A DNA stretch of 64,000 nucleotides from the NCBI RefSeq assembly GCF_003031265.1, contig NZ_CP019966.1:1798001-1862000 (forward strand). The letters are read 5' to 3'. The DNA is from Rhodopseudomonas palustris (GTDB lineage: Bacteria > Pseudomonadota > Alphaproteobacteria > Rhizobiales > Xanthobacteraceae). The notes under the pieces were generated by a model. It worked only from the letters and a program-made list of their open reading frames with translations. It did not search any database and was not told the origin of the DNA. The position numbers were made by a program, and so were the translations under genes. This document shows positions 1 through 9,022 of this stretch, in pieces (position 1 is the stretch's first letter; each line of letters opens with the position of its first letter).

Positions 1-1
1 C

Positions 2-625
2 CTGATCGTGGCAGGTAAGCAGCCGGAATGGCAGTGGCTGGATATCGATGCGGCGGTTCGTCATTGCACGACCGGCGCCGGGATCTGGCATTGGGCGAGC
101 GACGAGGGCGAGCCCGATGTAGTGATGGCTTGCGCCGGCGACGTGCCGACGGTCGAGACGCTGGCGGCGGTCAAGCTGCTGCGGGAGTACGTGCCGGACA
201 TCAAGATCCGTGTCGTCAACGTCGTCGACCTGATGGTGCTGCAACCGAGCTCGGAGCATCCGCACGGCATGGACGACCGTCGCTTCGACGAGCTGTTCAC
301 CACCGACAAGCCGGTGATCTTCGCCTTCCACGGCTATCCGTGGCTGATCCACCGGCTGACCTACCGCCGCCGCAACCACGTCAACATTCACGTCCGCGGC
401 TACAAGGAAGAGGGTACCACGACGACGCCGTTCGACATGGTGGTGCTGAACGACCTCGATCGTTATCGCCTGGCGCTCGACGCGATCCTGCGGATTCCGC
501 GGCTCGCCGATCAGCGCGATGCCGCCACCTCGCGTTACTGGGCAACGATGCAGCGGCACAAGCTATATATCGGCGAACACGGTGACGATATGCCCGAGGT
601 TCGCGATTGGCGCTGGTCGGCTTGA
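2..625 (+). CDS. xfp: Phosphoketolase, C-terminal part (cut by window start)
   Basis: This is the last ~207 codons of a xylulose-5-phosphate/fructose-6-phosphate phosphoketolase, a thiamine-diphosphate enzyme that cleaves sugar phosphates with inorganic phosphate to acetyl phosphate. The visible part is the XFP C-terminal domain: [39 protein letters not shown], and the [16 protein letters not shown] segment are all hallmarks of the family. The reading frame is open to the left edge, so the real start lies outside the window. The stop is TGA at 623-625. A strong inverted repeat begins 15 bases after the stop. Only the C-terminal quarter is visible, so the ThDP-binding part cannot be checked. 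Confidence 0.9.
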   Translation: MIVAGKQPEWQWLDIDAAVRHCTTGAGIWHWASDEGEPDVVMACAGDVPTVETLAAVKLLREYVPDIKIRVVNVVDLMVLQPSSEHPHGMDDRRFDELFTTDKPVIFAFHGYPWLIHRLTYRRRNHVNIHVRGYKEEGTTTTPFDMVVLNDLDRYRLALDAILRIPRLADQRDAATSRYWATMQRHKLYIGEHGDDMPEVRDWRWSA

Positions 626-640
626 CCTGAGTGACGCCAA

Positions 641-673
641 GGACCGGCGCGATCCGAACAATTGCGCCGGTCC
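641..673 (+). terminator. Hairpin after the phosphoketolase gene
   Basis: GGACCGGCGC (641-650) and GCGCCGGTCC (664-673) form perfect 10-base arms around a 13-base loop. No T run follows, so it is either an imperfect intrinsic terminator or an mRNA 3' stabilising hairpin. Confidence 0.5.
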
Positions 674-802
674 GGTCAAGGCATCGTCAACCAGCCACGC
701 ATGGTGATGCGCCGTCCTGGCGCATTACCTCTTCGCATTAACCGACGGTTGCAGCACCCTCGCTATCGCTCGTCGATCGCGTGACGGGGTAGGAGCTGAG
801 TG

Positions 803-1306
803 ATGCGTCGTGAAGAGCGAACTGAGGCGGGGCAGGACGGCCTGCACGCCGACAAGCTGCTCGGCCTGCTCGATCTGCTGGTGATCGATGACGATGCCAT
901 GCAGCGCATGCTGATTGCCGGCGCGGCCGAGAAGGCCGGCTACGCGGTGACCCACGCGGCGTCCTGCGCCGAAGGCATCAGCCTGATCCGCGACAAGCAT
1001 TTCGACTGCATCACGCTGGACCTCAAGCTGGAAGACGGCGATGGCGCCGACGTCATGCGTGCGATGGCGGCGGCGAAGTACGATGGGCCGATGATCGTCA
1101 TTAGCGGCATGAACTCCCAGCATCGCCGCGCCTCGCGCGATCTGGCGCGGTCGCTCGGCATGGAGCTGCTGCAGAGCTTCCCGAAGCCGATCGATCTCGC
1201 CGCACTCCGCATCTCGCTCGCCAATCTGCGCAGCACCGTGGCCGGCCTGCCGATCGTTCATTCCTGGGGCGAGGTGTGCGGCCCCCGCTTCGAACGCAAC
1301 GGCTGA
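803..1306 (+). CDS. Single-domain receiver (response regulator)
   Basis: A 167-residue protein consisting of one receiver domain with no output domain. It shows the acidic pocket (VIDDD), the phosphoacceptor region ITLDLKLEDGDG, the VISG threonine/serine-type strand and the conserved lysine in SFPKPIDL. ATG 803 is preferred over GTG 800 because AGGAG at 791-795 is 7 bases upstream of it. The closest relative in the window is the receiver half of the REC-EAL protein at 9023-10333, which shares the D-L-x-L-x-D-x-DG phosphoacceptor segment and the PKPIDLALLR-like end. It probably carries signals in the chemosensory / c-di-GMP cluster that starts 640 bases downstream. Its kinase cannot be named from sequence. 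Confidence 0.85.
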   Translation: MRREERTEAGQDGLHADKLLGLLDLLVIDDDAMQRMLIAGAAEKAGYAVTHAASCAEGISLIRDKHFDCITLDLKLEDGDGADVMRAMAAAKYDGPMIVISGMNSQHRRASRDLARSLGMELLQSFPKPIDLAALRISLANLRSTVAGLPIVHSWGEVCGPRFERNG

Positions 1307-1948
1307 GCGTCTCCGTCGCCTGTTCGCTTCGCGTTAGATTCTGATGGTTTGGCGCCCGAGCGTCGCTGCGGACTGCCGTCACGACCGACTACGACGTTCG
1401 TCGTAGCTGTTGCTCGATTTGTGACCGGGCTTAACTCATCGTGACGCTCGGAGAGCGCACCGAACTGCCGTAAACGGCAAATCGATCGTATTTTCAGACA
1501 GTTTTACGAATAGGATAGAATTGGGTTCCTATCCTCGTGCTCGTACCAAGTAACTGTCCGGAAAACAGCTCCGGATCGTCGCGGAAATTGCCTGCTTTGA
1601 TCACCGGTTACGAATGTCGGTGCAGCCGAGCAGATCGAGCCGTAGGTGTGAAATGTCGATTGTCATCCAAACGTTGATTGCGACCTTCGTATTCGATCCT
1701 GGTGATTGCACGAGGTCGATCACGGTTTGATCCGGTTTCTCGCGCGAAGTCTGAAATTGGACTGAATCCGAGGCCCCCAAAGTAGCTATCCCGTTTTCGG
1801 AATGCTTCACGCGCCGGTTGTACGACCCGCGCGGGCGGCCCGACCGTGCCGATAGCCCCGAGCCGCACTTGGTCCCGTGCTAGCCGCGCCTCAACAACAA
1901 TGATCTCGTCTGCCCGAGCCGTCGGTTCGGTGGTGTTTGGAGTCTGAA
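1307..1948. other. Intergenic region with hairpins, no gene seen
   Basis: This 640-base spacer precedes the chemoreceptor gene. I see two inverted repeats: TGCCGT-AA-ACGGCA at 1466-1479 and AGGATAG/CTATCCT at 1512-1518 and 1529-1535. Base composition is less GC-rich around 1480-1700. Minus-strand open frames at 1601-1868 have no recognisable family, no good ribosome site, and atypical composition, so I do not call them. It may hold the promoter of the chemosensory cluster. Confidence 0.5.
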
Positions 1949-4099
1949 ATGCGAAAGAACTTGCCTGTGACCGACGACGAATACGTGCTCGACGACGGCA
2001 CGCTGATCGTTTCGAAGACCGACGTCAAAGGCAAGCTGACCTATTTCAACGATCAGTTCGTCATCGCGTCCGGCTTCAGCGAGCAGGAGCTGATGGGGCA
2101 GCCGCACAACATCGTGCGCCATCCCGACATGCCGCCGGAGGCATTCCAGAATCTATGGGATACGCTCAAGGCGGGGCGGCCGTGGGTCGGCGCCGTGAAG
2201 AATCGGCGTAAGTCCGGCGGGTTCTATTGGGTACTCGCAAGCGCGACGCCGCTGTGGGAAAACGGCCAAGTCACCGGCTACATGTCGGTGCGGACCAAGC
2301 TGCCGGCCGATCAGCGCGCCGAAGCTGAACACGTCTATGGCTTGCTGCGAAACAACAAGGCGCACGGATACAAGATCGACGACGGCATCATTCGGCGGCG
2401 GTCGTGGTTCGACCGGCTCGGGATGTTCACCCGGACGCTGCGCTCGCGCCTCACCACGATGGTGGCGGTGCAGGCGGTGATCATGATGATCATCGGCGCT
2501 GCCGGCATCTTTGCGGTCCACAATATGGATCAGCGCCTGCAGTCGGTTTATGAGGATCGCGCCGTCCCGCTGGGACAGCTCGCCGAAATCAACGAGCGTC
2601 TGCTCGACGATGCAATGGCGCTGCGCGGCGCGGTGGTTCGCGCCAAGGTTGGCAAGCAAATCCGCGACGTCGCGGGTCGCATCGCCGCCAACCGCGAACG
2701 CTCCGACAAGCTGCTCGCGGACTACACGACGACGCGCCTGTCGGCGGACGAAAAGGCGCTTGCGGGCAAGTTCGCAGCGGCGCGGCAGGCTTATTTCACC
2801 GAAGTGGTTAGCCCCGGCATTGCCATGGTGGCGGCCCGGGAATTCGATCGGCTTGGTGAGTTGATGACCGGCCGTGCCGAAGAGCTGTTCAAGGCGACCA
2901 AGACCGAGCTCGACAAGCTGGTGGCGATGCAGGTGCAGGGCGCCCGCGCCGAATACGCCAGCGGCCAACGGGAATACGTCACCATGCTGGTGATCTCGGT
3001 CACGCTGCTAGTGATCGGCCTGATCCTCGGCGTCTTGAATGGCATGTTCACGACCCGCGCGATCACCGTTCCGCTGCAGCGGCTCAACACTGTGATGGGC
3101 AATATCGCGCAGGGTAAATTCGACAGCCGCGTGGTGATAGAGCGCGACGACGAGGCCGGGGTTGCGCTCCGCAACATCCAGGCGATGCAGAACCAGTTGT
3201 TCTTCAGCCGCCAGGAAGAGAACGATACTGCGCAGCGGATCGCCTTGCAGCGCAAGCGTGATATGCAGCGGCTGGCCGACGAGTTCGAAGCCGCGGTCGG
3301 GGAGATCATCGAAACTGTCTCATCGGCCTCGACCGAACTGGAGGCCTCCGCCAGTTCGCTGACCGCCACCGCCGAACGCTCGCGCGATCTGACTGTCACG
3401 GTGGCGGCCGCGTCGGAACAGGCGGCCACCAATGTGCAGTCGGTCGCCGGGGCCACCGAGCAGATGTCGTCGACTGTCAGCGAGATCAGCCGACAGGTGC
3501 AGGAGTCGGCGCGGATCGCAGTCGAGTCCGTCAGTCAGGCGCGGCACACGAATGATCGGGTGAGCGAGTTGTCGGAGGCCGCGGGACGGATCGGCGCGGT
3601 GGTCGAACTGATCAACAACATCGCCGGCCAGACCAATCTGCTGGCGCTCAACGCCACCATCGAGGCGGCGCGGGCTGGCGAGGCCGGCCGCGGCTTTGCC
3701 GTCGTGGCGCAGGAAGTGAAGATCCTCGCCGAGCAGACCGCGAAGGCGACCGGCGATATCAGCCAGCAGATCTCCGGCATCCAGGCTGGCACCGAGGAGT
3801 CCGTCGCGGCGATCCGGCAGATCGGCGTCACGATCGACCGGATGGCCGAGATCGCTTCGACGGTGGCGTCGGCGGTGGAGCAGCAGGGTGCTGCGACGCA
3901 AGAAATCGCCCGCAACGTTCAGGAGGCGGCGCACGGTACCATCCAGGTCAGCTCGAATATCGCCAGCGTCCGCCAGGGCGCTGCCGAGACCGGGTCGGCA
4001 TCGTCTCAGGTCCTGGCGGCGGCCCAGGCGCTGTCGCACGACAGCAACCGGCTGAAGGCCGAGGTCAGCCGCTTCCTCAGCACGGTACGGGCCGCCTGA
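1949..4099 (+). CDS. Aer-like methyl-accepting chemotaxis protein with PAS
   Basis: A 716-residue chemoreceptor. Order of parts: N-terminal PAS domain of the Aer type (residues ~10-115, with NIVRHPDMP and a [15 protein letters not shown] strand), first membrane segment (~170-195, [14 protein letters not shown]), a mostly helical four-helix-bundle-like region (~200-335), second membrane segment (~340-365), HAMP (~365-420), and the signalling domain with the conserved hairpin tip (around [20 protein letters not shown]). ATG 1949 is chosen over TTG 1937 because GGAG at 1939-1942 lies 6 bases upstream. An Aer-like PAS usually binds FAD and reports redox or oxygen, but FAD binding is inference here. 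It sits 180 bases before cheA and likely feeds that kinase. Confidence 0.92.
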   Translation: MRKNLPVTDDEYVLDDGTLIVSKTDVKGKLTYFNDQFVIASGFSEQELMGQPHNIVRHPDMPPEAFQNLWDTLKAGRPWVGAVKNRRKSGGFYWVLASATPLWENGQVTGYMSVRTKLPADQRAEAEHVYGLLRNNKAHGYKIDDGIIRRRSWFDRLGMFTRTLRSRLTTMVAVQAVIMMIIGAAGIFAVHNMDQRLQSVYEDRAVPLGQLAEINERLLDDAMALRGAVVRAKVGKQIRDVAGRIAANRERSDKLLADYTTTRLSADEKALAGKFAAARQAYFTEVVSPGIAMVAAREFDRLGELMTGRAEELFKATKTELDKLVAMQVQGARAEYASGQREYVTMLVISVTLLVIGLILGVLNGMFTTRAITVPLQRLNTVMGNIAQGKFDSRVVIERDDEAGVALRNIQAMQNQLFFSRQEENDTAQRIALQRKRDMQRLADEFEAAVGEIIETVSSASTELEASASSLTATAERSRDLTVTVAAASEQAATNVQSVAGATEQMSSTVSEISRQVQESARIAVESVSQARHTNDRVSELSEAAGRIGAVVELINNIAGQTNLLALNATIEAARAGEAGRGFAVVAQEVKILAEQTAKATGDISQQISGIQAGTEESVAAIRQIGVTIDRMAEIASTVASAVEQQGAATQEIARNVQEAAHGTIQVSSNIASVRQGAAETGSASSQVLAAAQALSHDSNRLKAEVSRFLSTVRAA

Positions 4100-4279
4100 G
4101 CGCGGTCCGCGGTCAGTCTGCGCCGCGCCCGCGAATGGCTCGTACTCCTACGTGCTGCAAAATTAACGAGAGCGTAGGCGACCGCCGGATATGGCTGGCA
4201 GTGGACATAAATTCCGCTCGTTGAGTGGACGGCCGCGGATCCTGCGGTCACCGGTGTGTAGGTAAAAGGCGTAGCGCGT

Positions 4280-7102
4280 ATGGACGATCTTCTTCGTGAG
4301 TTTTTGACGGAGACCTTCGAGAGCCTGGACACGGTTGACAACCAGCTGGTCCGGTTTGAGCAGGAGCCGAACAACGCGAAGATATTGGACAATATTTTTC
4401 GTCTTGTTCACACCATCAAGGGGACGTGCGGGTTTCTAGGATTGCCGCGGCTTGAAGCGCTTGCGCACGCGGCCGAGACCCTGATGGGCAAATTCCGGGA
4501 CGGGATGCCGGTGACGGGAGAGGCGGTGACGCTGATCCTGACCACGATCGACCGGATCAAGGACATTCTGACCCAGCTGGAGGCGACCCAGGCCGAGCCC
4601 GAGGGTGAGGACGGCGACCTGATCGGGGAGTTGGAGCGGCTGTCGATGCGCTCGCCGGAGGAGATCGCGGCCGAGCTCGGCGGCACGGCGCCGGTGGACG
4701 TCGCCGAGGTTGCTGTGGCCGAAGTTGCAGCTGCTGCCGAAGCTGTTGCGGCCGACGCCAATTCGACCGAAGGCACCCTGGTGGCGCAGACGCTGGAGCG
4801 TCCGCTGCGGCCGGGCGAAGTGTCGCTGGATGAGCTGGAGCGCGCCTTCCGCGAGACCGAGATCGAGATGGCTTCCCCGCCGCTGCAGCCGGCCGTGAGC
4901 GAGGCTCCGGCGGCCGTGGCCGAGGTGGTTGCACAGCCTGAGCCGAAGCCGGCCAAGCCCGCCAAACCCGCCGCCAAGCCGGCGGCGAAGAAGTCCGGCG
5001 GCGAAGGCGAGGGCGCGGCGGAAGGTGGTGCCGCCGGCGGCGTCGCCAACCAGTCGATCCGGGTCAACGTCGATACCCTCGAACATCTGATGACGATGGT
5101 GTCGGAGCTGGTGCTGACCCGTAACCAGCTGCTGGAGATCAGCCGGCGCCACGAGGACAACGAGTTCAAGGTGCCGCTGCAGCGCCTCTCCACAGTCACG
5201 GCCGAGCTGCAGGACGGGGTGATGAAGACCCGGATGCAGCCGATCGGCAACGCCTGGCAGAAGCTGCCGCGCATCGTCCGGGATCTGGCCGCTGAACTCG
5301 GCAAGCACATCGAGCTGGAGATGCACGGTGCCGACACCGAGCTCGACCGCCAGGTGCTCGACCTGATCAAGGACCCGCTCACCCACATGGTGCGCAACTC
5401 CGCCGACCACGGGCTGGAGAAGCCCGAGGACCGGGCGCGCGCCGGCAAGCCCGAGCAGGGCACCATCCGCCTGTCCGCCTATCACGAGGGCGGCCATATC
5501 GTGATCTGCATCGCCGACAACGGCCGCGGGCTGGACACCGAACGGATCAAGGCCAAGGCCTTGGCCAACGGTCTGGTCACCGAGGCCGAACTCGAGAAGA
5601 TGACCGAGGCGCAGATCCACAAGTTCATCTTCGCGCCGGGCTTCTCGACCGCTGCCGCCGTCACCTCGGTGTCCGGCCGCGGCGTCGGCATGGACGTGGT
5701 GCGGACCAATATCGACCAGATCGGCGGCACGATTGAAGTGAAGTCGGTCGCCGGCGAAGGCTCGGCGATCACCATCAAGATCCCGCTGACCCTGGCGATC
5801 GTCTCGGCCCTGATCGTGGAGGCCGGCGGTGACCGGTTTGCGATCCCGCAGCTGGCGGTGGTCGAACTGGTGCGGGCGCGGGCCAACTCCGAGCACCGCA
5901 TCGAGCGGATCAAGGACACGCCCGTTCTTCGTCTACGCGACAAGCTGCTGCCGCTGATCCATCTGAAGAAGCTGCTCGGCATCGACGAGGGCGCCAATAG
6001 CGAGCCGGAGAACGGCTTCATCGTTGTGACCCAGGTCGGCAGCCAGACCTTCGGCATCGTGGTCGACGGCGTGTTCCACACCGAAGAAATCGTCGTCAAG
6101 CCGATGTCGACCAAGCTGCGGCACATCGGGATGTTCTCGGGCAACACCATCCTGGGCGACGGCGCGGTGATCATGATCGTCGATCCGAACGGGATCGCGC
6201 AGGCGCTCGGCACCGCGGTGTCGGCGCAGCACGACATCTCCGATCAGGCGGCGGCGAGCCGCAACGCCTCGGCCGAACAGCTCACCTCGCTGTTGGTGTT
6301 CCGCGCCGGCTCGAGCCAGCCCAAGGCGGTGCCGCTGTCGCTGGTGACGCGCCTGGAAGAGATCGCCTCCGACAAGATCGAGAAGTCGAACGGCCGCTAC
6401 ATGGTGCAGTACCGCGACCAGCTGATGCCCTTGGTGCTGATGGAAGGCGTCGATGTCGCCACAAGCGGCGTGCAGCCGATCCTGGTGTTCGCCGACGAGG
6501 ACCGCTCGATGGGCCTTGTGGTCGACGAGATCGTCGACATCGTCGAGGAGCATCTGCACATCCAGGTCGGCTCCAGCCGCGACGGCATTCTCGGCTCTGC
6601 GGTGATCAAGGGCCAGGCCACCGAAGTGATCGACGTCGCGCACTTCTTGCCGATGGCGTTCTCCGACTGGCTGGCGCGCAAGGAGATGCGGCAGACGATG
6701 ACCACCCGCTCGGTGCTGCTGGTCGATGACAGTGCGTTCTTCCGCAACATGCTGGGTCCGGTGCTGAAGGCGGCGGGCTACAAGGTGCGGGTTGCGACCT
6801 CGGCGGTCGAGGGCCTCGCGGTGCTGCGCTCGGGTGCACAGTTCGACGTGATCCTGACCGACATCGAGATGCCGGAGATGAACGGCTTCGAGTTCGCCGA
6901 GGCGATCCGCTCCGACACCAAGATGTCGAGCCTGCCGGTGATCGCGCTGAGCTCGCTGGTGTCGCCGGCGGCGATCGAGCGCGGCCGCCAGGCCGGTCTG
7001 ACCGACTACATCGCCAAGTTCGACCGTCCCGGCCTGATCGCGGCGCTGAAGGAGCAGACCACGATGCATGCGACGCCCGAAGTGCTGGAGCAGGCGGCAT
7101 GA
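4280..7102 (+). CDS. cheA: CheA hybrid kinase with receiver domain
   Basis: A 940-residue chemosensory histidine kinase. The HPt domain is at the N-terminus (phospho-His 44 in VHTIKGTCGF). It is followed by an Ala/Pro/Lys/Glu-rich linker (~130-255) in place of a recognisable P2 domain, the dimerisation and ATPase domains (~260-510, with VRNSADHGLE, DNGRGLD and GRGVGMDVV boxes), a CheW-like P5 domain (~515-655), a second CheW-like domain (~670-795) and a C-terminal receiver (~808-930, Asp 861 in LTDIEMPEMNG). The start is ATG 4280. Its last codon overlaps the cheW start (ATGA). The built-in receiver suggests a phosphate sink or relay in addition to CheY-type output. No cheY or cheB is adjacent. 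Confidence 0.95.
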   Translation: MDDLLREFLTETFESLDTVDNQLVRFEQEPNNAKILDNIFRLVHTIKGTCGFLGLPRLEALAHAAETLMGKFRDGMPVTGEAVTLILTTIDRIKDILTQLEATQAEPEGEDGDLIGELERLSMRSPEEIAAELGGTAPVDVAEVAVAEVAAAAEAVAADANSTEGTLVAQTLERPLRPGEVSLDELERAFRETEIEMASPPLQPAVSEAPAAVAEVVAQPEPKPAKPAKPAAKPAAKKSGGEGEGAAEGGAAGGVANQSIRVNVDTLEHLMTMVSELVLTRNQLLEISRRHEDNEFKVPLQRLSTVTAELQDGVMKTRMQPIGNAWQKLPRIVRDLAAELGKHIELEMHGADTELDRQVLDLIKDPLTHMVRNSADHGLEKPEDRARAGKPEQGTIRLSAYHEGGHIVICIADNGRGLDTERIKAKALANGLVTEAELEKMTEAQIHKFIFAPGFSTAAAVTSVSGRGVGMDVVRTNIDQIGGTIEVKSVAGEGSAITIKIPLTLAIVSALIVEAGGDRFAIPQLAVVELVRARANSEHRIERIKDTPVLRLRDKLLPLIHLKKLLGIDEGANSEPENGFIVVTQVGSQTFGIVVDGVFHTEEIVVKPMSTKLRHIGMFSGNTILGDGAVIMIVDPNGIAQALGTAVSAQHDISDQAAASRNASAEQLTSLLVFRAGSSQPKAVPLSLVTRLEEIASDKIEKSNGRYMVQYRDQLMPLVLMEGVDVATSGVQPILVFADEDRSMGLVVDEIVDIVEEHLHIQVGSSRDGILGSAVIKGQATEVIDVAHFLPMAFSDWLARKEMRQTMTTRSVLLVDDSAFFRNMLGPVLKAAGYKVRVATSAVEGLAVLRSGAQFDVILTDIEMPEMNGFEFAEAIRSDTKMSSLPVIALSSLVSPAAIERGRQAGLTDYIAKFDRPGLIAALKEQTTMHATPEVLEQAA

Positions 7103-7599
7103 GCGAGACCAGGAAGGACACCCCCGCGATGACCCGTCCGATCGACGCGATCAGCGGCAACACCACCCAGTTCGCCACCGCGATGATCGGCGGGCAGCTG
7201 TTCGGCTTGCCGATCAGCCGGGTGCAGGACGTGTTCATGCCGGAACGGCTGACCCGGGTGCCACTGGCGCCGGACGACGTCGCCGGCGTTCTGAACCTGC
7301 GCGGCCGGATCGTCACCGCGATCGACATGCGGGCCCGTCTCGGCCTGCCCAAGAACCAGGACGGCAAGCCGCCGATGGCGATGGGCGTCGACCTGCGCGG
7401 CGAATCCTATGGCCTTCTGATCGACTCCATCGGCGAAGTGCTGACCCTGCCGGACGAGGGCCGCGAGACCAACCCGGTCAACCTCGATCCCCGCATGGCC
7501 TCCTTCGCCAACGGCGTCCACCGCCTCGACGGACAGCTCATGGTCGTCCTCGACGTCGACAAAGTGCTCGAAATCGCAACTCAACGTATGGCTGCTTGA
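7099..7599 (+). CDS. cheW: CheW coupling protein
   Basis: A 166-residue CheW, the adaptor joining chemoreceptors to CheA. It has the CheW fold signature: FATAMIGGQLFGLPISRVQDVF, the LNLRGRIVTAIDMRARLG strand region and the LIDSIGEVL segment. A short Thr/Lys-rich tail precedes the domain; ATG 7099 overlaps the cheA stop, so translational coupling is expected, although a second ATG at residue 11 is possible. Together with the two CheW-like domains inside CheA this gives the cluster three CheW-type modules. Confidence 0.95.
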   Translation: MSETRKDTPAMTRPIDAISGNTTQFATAMIGGQLFGLPISRVQDVFMPERLTRVPLAPDDVAGVLNLRGRIVTAIDMRARLGLPKNQDGKPPMAMGVDLRGESYGLLIDSIGEVLTLPDEGRETNPVNLDPRMASFANGVHRLDGQLMVVLDVDKVLEIATQRMAA

Positions 7600-7651
7600 T
7601 GTAGCGCGCCGAACTCAGCTCACCGCCCTCGAATCTCCCGGGAAGGACCGC

Positions 7652-8527
7652 ATGACACCGCTCGATTACGAGTACCTGCAAAAGCTGCTGAAGGACCGTT
7701 CCGGCCTGGTGTTGTCGGCTGATAAAAAGTACCTGCTCGAGAGCCGGTTGCTGCCGCTCGCCCGCAAGGCGGGCGTGCCGGGCATCACCGATCTGGTGCA
7801 GAAGATGAGGGCCGGATCGGATTCGCTGATCAACGACGTGGTCGAAGCGATGACCACGAACGAGACGTTTTTCTTCCGCGACAAGACGCCGTTCGATCAC
7901 TTCAAGGACAGCGTGATCCCCGAGCTGATCAAGGCGCGCGCGGGTCGCAAGTCGCTGCGGATCTGGTGCGCGGCGTCGTCGACCGGCCAGGAGCCGTATT
8001 CGTTGGCGATGCTGCTGAAGGAGAAGTCCGCCGAACTCGCCGGCTGGCGGATCGAGATCGTCGCCACCGACCTGTCGCCCGAAGTGCTGGAGAAGTCGAA
8101 GGCCGGTCTCTACACCCAGTTCGAGGTGCAGCGCGGCCTGCCGATCCAGCTTTTGGTGAAGTACTTCAAGCAGGTCGGTACGATGTGGCAGCTCAATGCC
8201 GACGTGCGATCGATGGTGCAGTACCGTCTGTTCAATCTGTTGCAGGACTTCACCGCGCTCGGCAAGTTCGACGTGATCTTCTGCCGCAACGTGCTGATCT
8301 ATTTCGACCAGGCGACAAAATCTGATATCTTCAACCGGCTGATGAAGGTCAACGAGCCGGACGGCTACCTATTTCTCGGCGCCGCCGAGACTGTGGTCGG
8401 TCTCACCGACTCCTACCGGATCTGTCCGAAACGGCGCGGCGTGTACCTGCCGAACAGTTCTGCCGCCTCGACGGCTCCTGGGCTTGCGCTCGGCGGCTTG
8501 AAGGCGGGCGCCCTGACGGGGCGATAA
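7652..8527 (+). CDS. cheR: CheR chemoreceptor methyltransferase
   Basis: A 291-residue CheR, which methylates glutamates of the chemoreceptor using S-adenosylmethionine. The N-terminal helical CheR domain (residues ~1-75, YLQKLLKDRSGL) is followed by the SAM-binding domain with WCAASSTGQEPYSLAM, ATDLSPEVLEKSKAG and FCRNVLIYFD. NETFFFRD is the usual family marker. A ribosome site is seen at GGGAAGGA just before ATG 7652. The C-terminal tail is low-complexity and has no tetratricopeptide repeats. No CheB methylesterase gene lies in the cluster, which is unusual for a system with its own CheR. Confidence 0.95.
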   Translation: MTPLDYEYLQKLLKDRSGLVLSADKKYLLESRLLPLARKAGVPGITDLVQKMRAGSDSLINDVVEAMTTNETFFFRDKTPFDHFKDSVIPELIKARAGRKSLRIWCAASSTGQEPYSLAMLLKEKSAELAGWRIEIVATDLSPEVLEKSKAGLYTQFEVQRGLPIQLLVKYFKQVGTMWQLNADVRSMVQYRLFNLLQDFTALGKFDVIFCRNVLIYFDQATKSDIFNRLMKVNEPDGYLFLGAAETVVGLTDSYRICPKRRGVYLPNSSAASTAPGLALGGLKAGALTGR

Positions 8528-8538
8528 AGGAGGACGAA

Positions 8539-8853
8539 GTGGCGTCCGAGAGTGGCGGACCGGAACGGGTGTCCTTCGGGCGTGGCTACAACGTCTGGAT
8601 CATGGGCATCGACGGCACTTGGCGGCGCAACTGCGTTCTCAAGGCGGTGTCGAGTGTCGATGCCGAGCTCGAGCTCGAAGGATCGATCGAAGGCCTGAAC
8701 CTGAAGGAGTTCTTCCTTCTGCTGTCGTCTACCGGCCTCGCCTACCGCCGCTGCGAACTGATCCGGGTCAACGGCTCGGAGATCGACGTGCGCTTCCTCA
8801 GCACCCGCAACAAGAGCGTCAAATCCTCCAGCCGCGACGACCGGATGGCCTGA
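8539..8853 (+). CDS. Degenerate PilZ-like small protein
   Basis: A 104-residue protein translated from GTG 8539, with AAGGAGG overlapping the cheR stop. The body resembles the short alphaproteobacterial PilZ-type proteins: RGYNVWIMGIDGTWRRNC, then FFLLLSSTGLAYRRCELI and a final IDVRFL strand. The two c-di-GMP contacts of classical PilZ domains are not intact: the D/N-x-S-x-x-G position reads KAVSSV. I infer a protein-interaction or degenerate PilZ role rather than strong c-di-GMP binding. It sits between cheR and the receiver-EAL phosphodiesterase, which ties the cluster to c-di-GMP signalling. Confidence 0.6.
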   Translation: MASESGGPERVSFGRGYNVWIMGIDGTWRRNCVLKAVSSVDAELELEGSIEGLNLKEFFLLLSSTGLAYRRCELIRVNGSEIDVRFLSTRNKSVKSSSRDDRMA

Positions 8854-9022
8854 GCCCGGATTCTAAATTGCGTCAAATTCGGCAGGGAATTGCTAACCGA
8901 TTTTCCGAAGGCGACGCGACTCTGGTTTCTGCAAACGCTTCTTTCAACGGTCGAGTGATAGGATCGGTTCGCGTTCTGGTTGGCGAAGGTCGGTTCGTTT
9001 CCGACCTGATCGGTCAGTTCGG

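Noticed and set aside
1601..1868. Overlapping minus-strand frames ahead of the chemoreceptor gene
   Set aside because: No ribosome site, no family resemblance, and two overlapping alternatives. I treat the region as non-coding.
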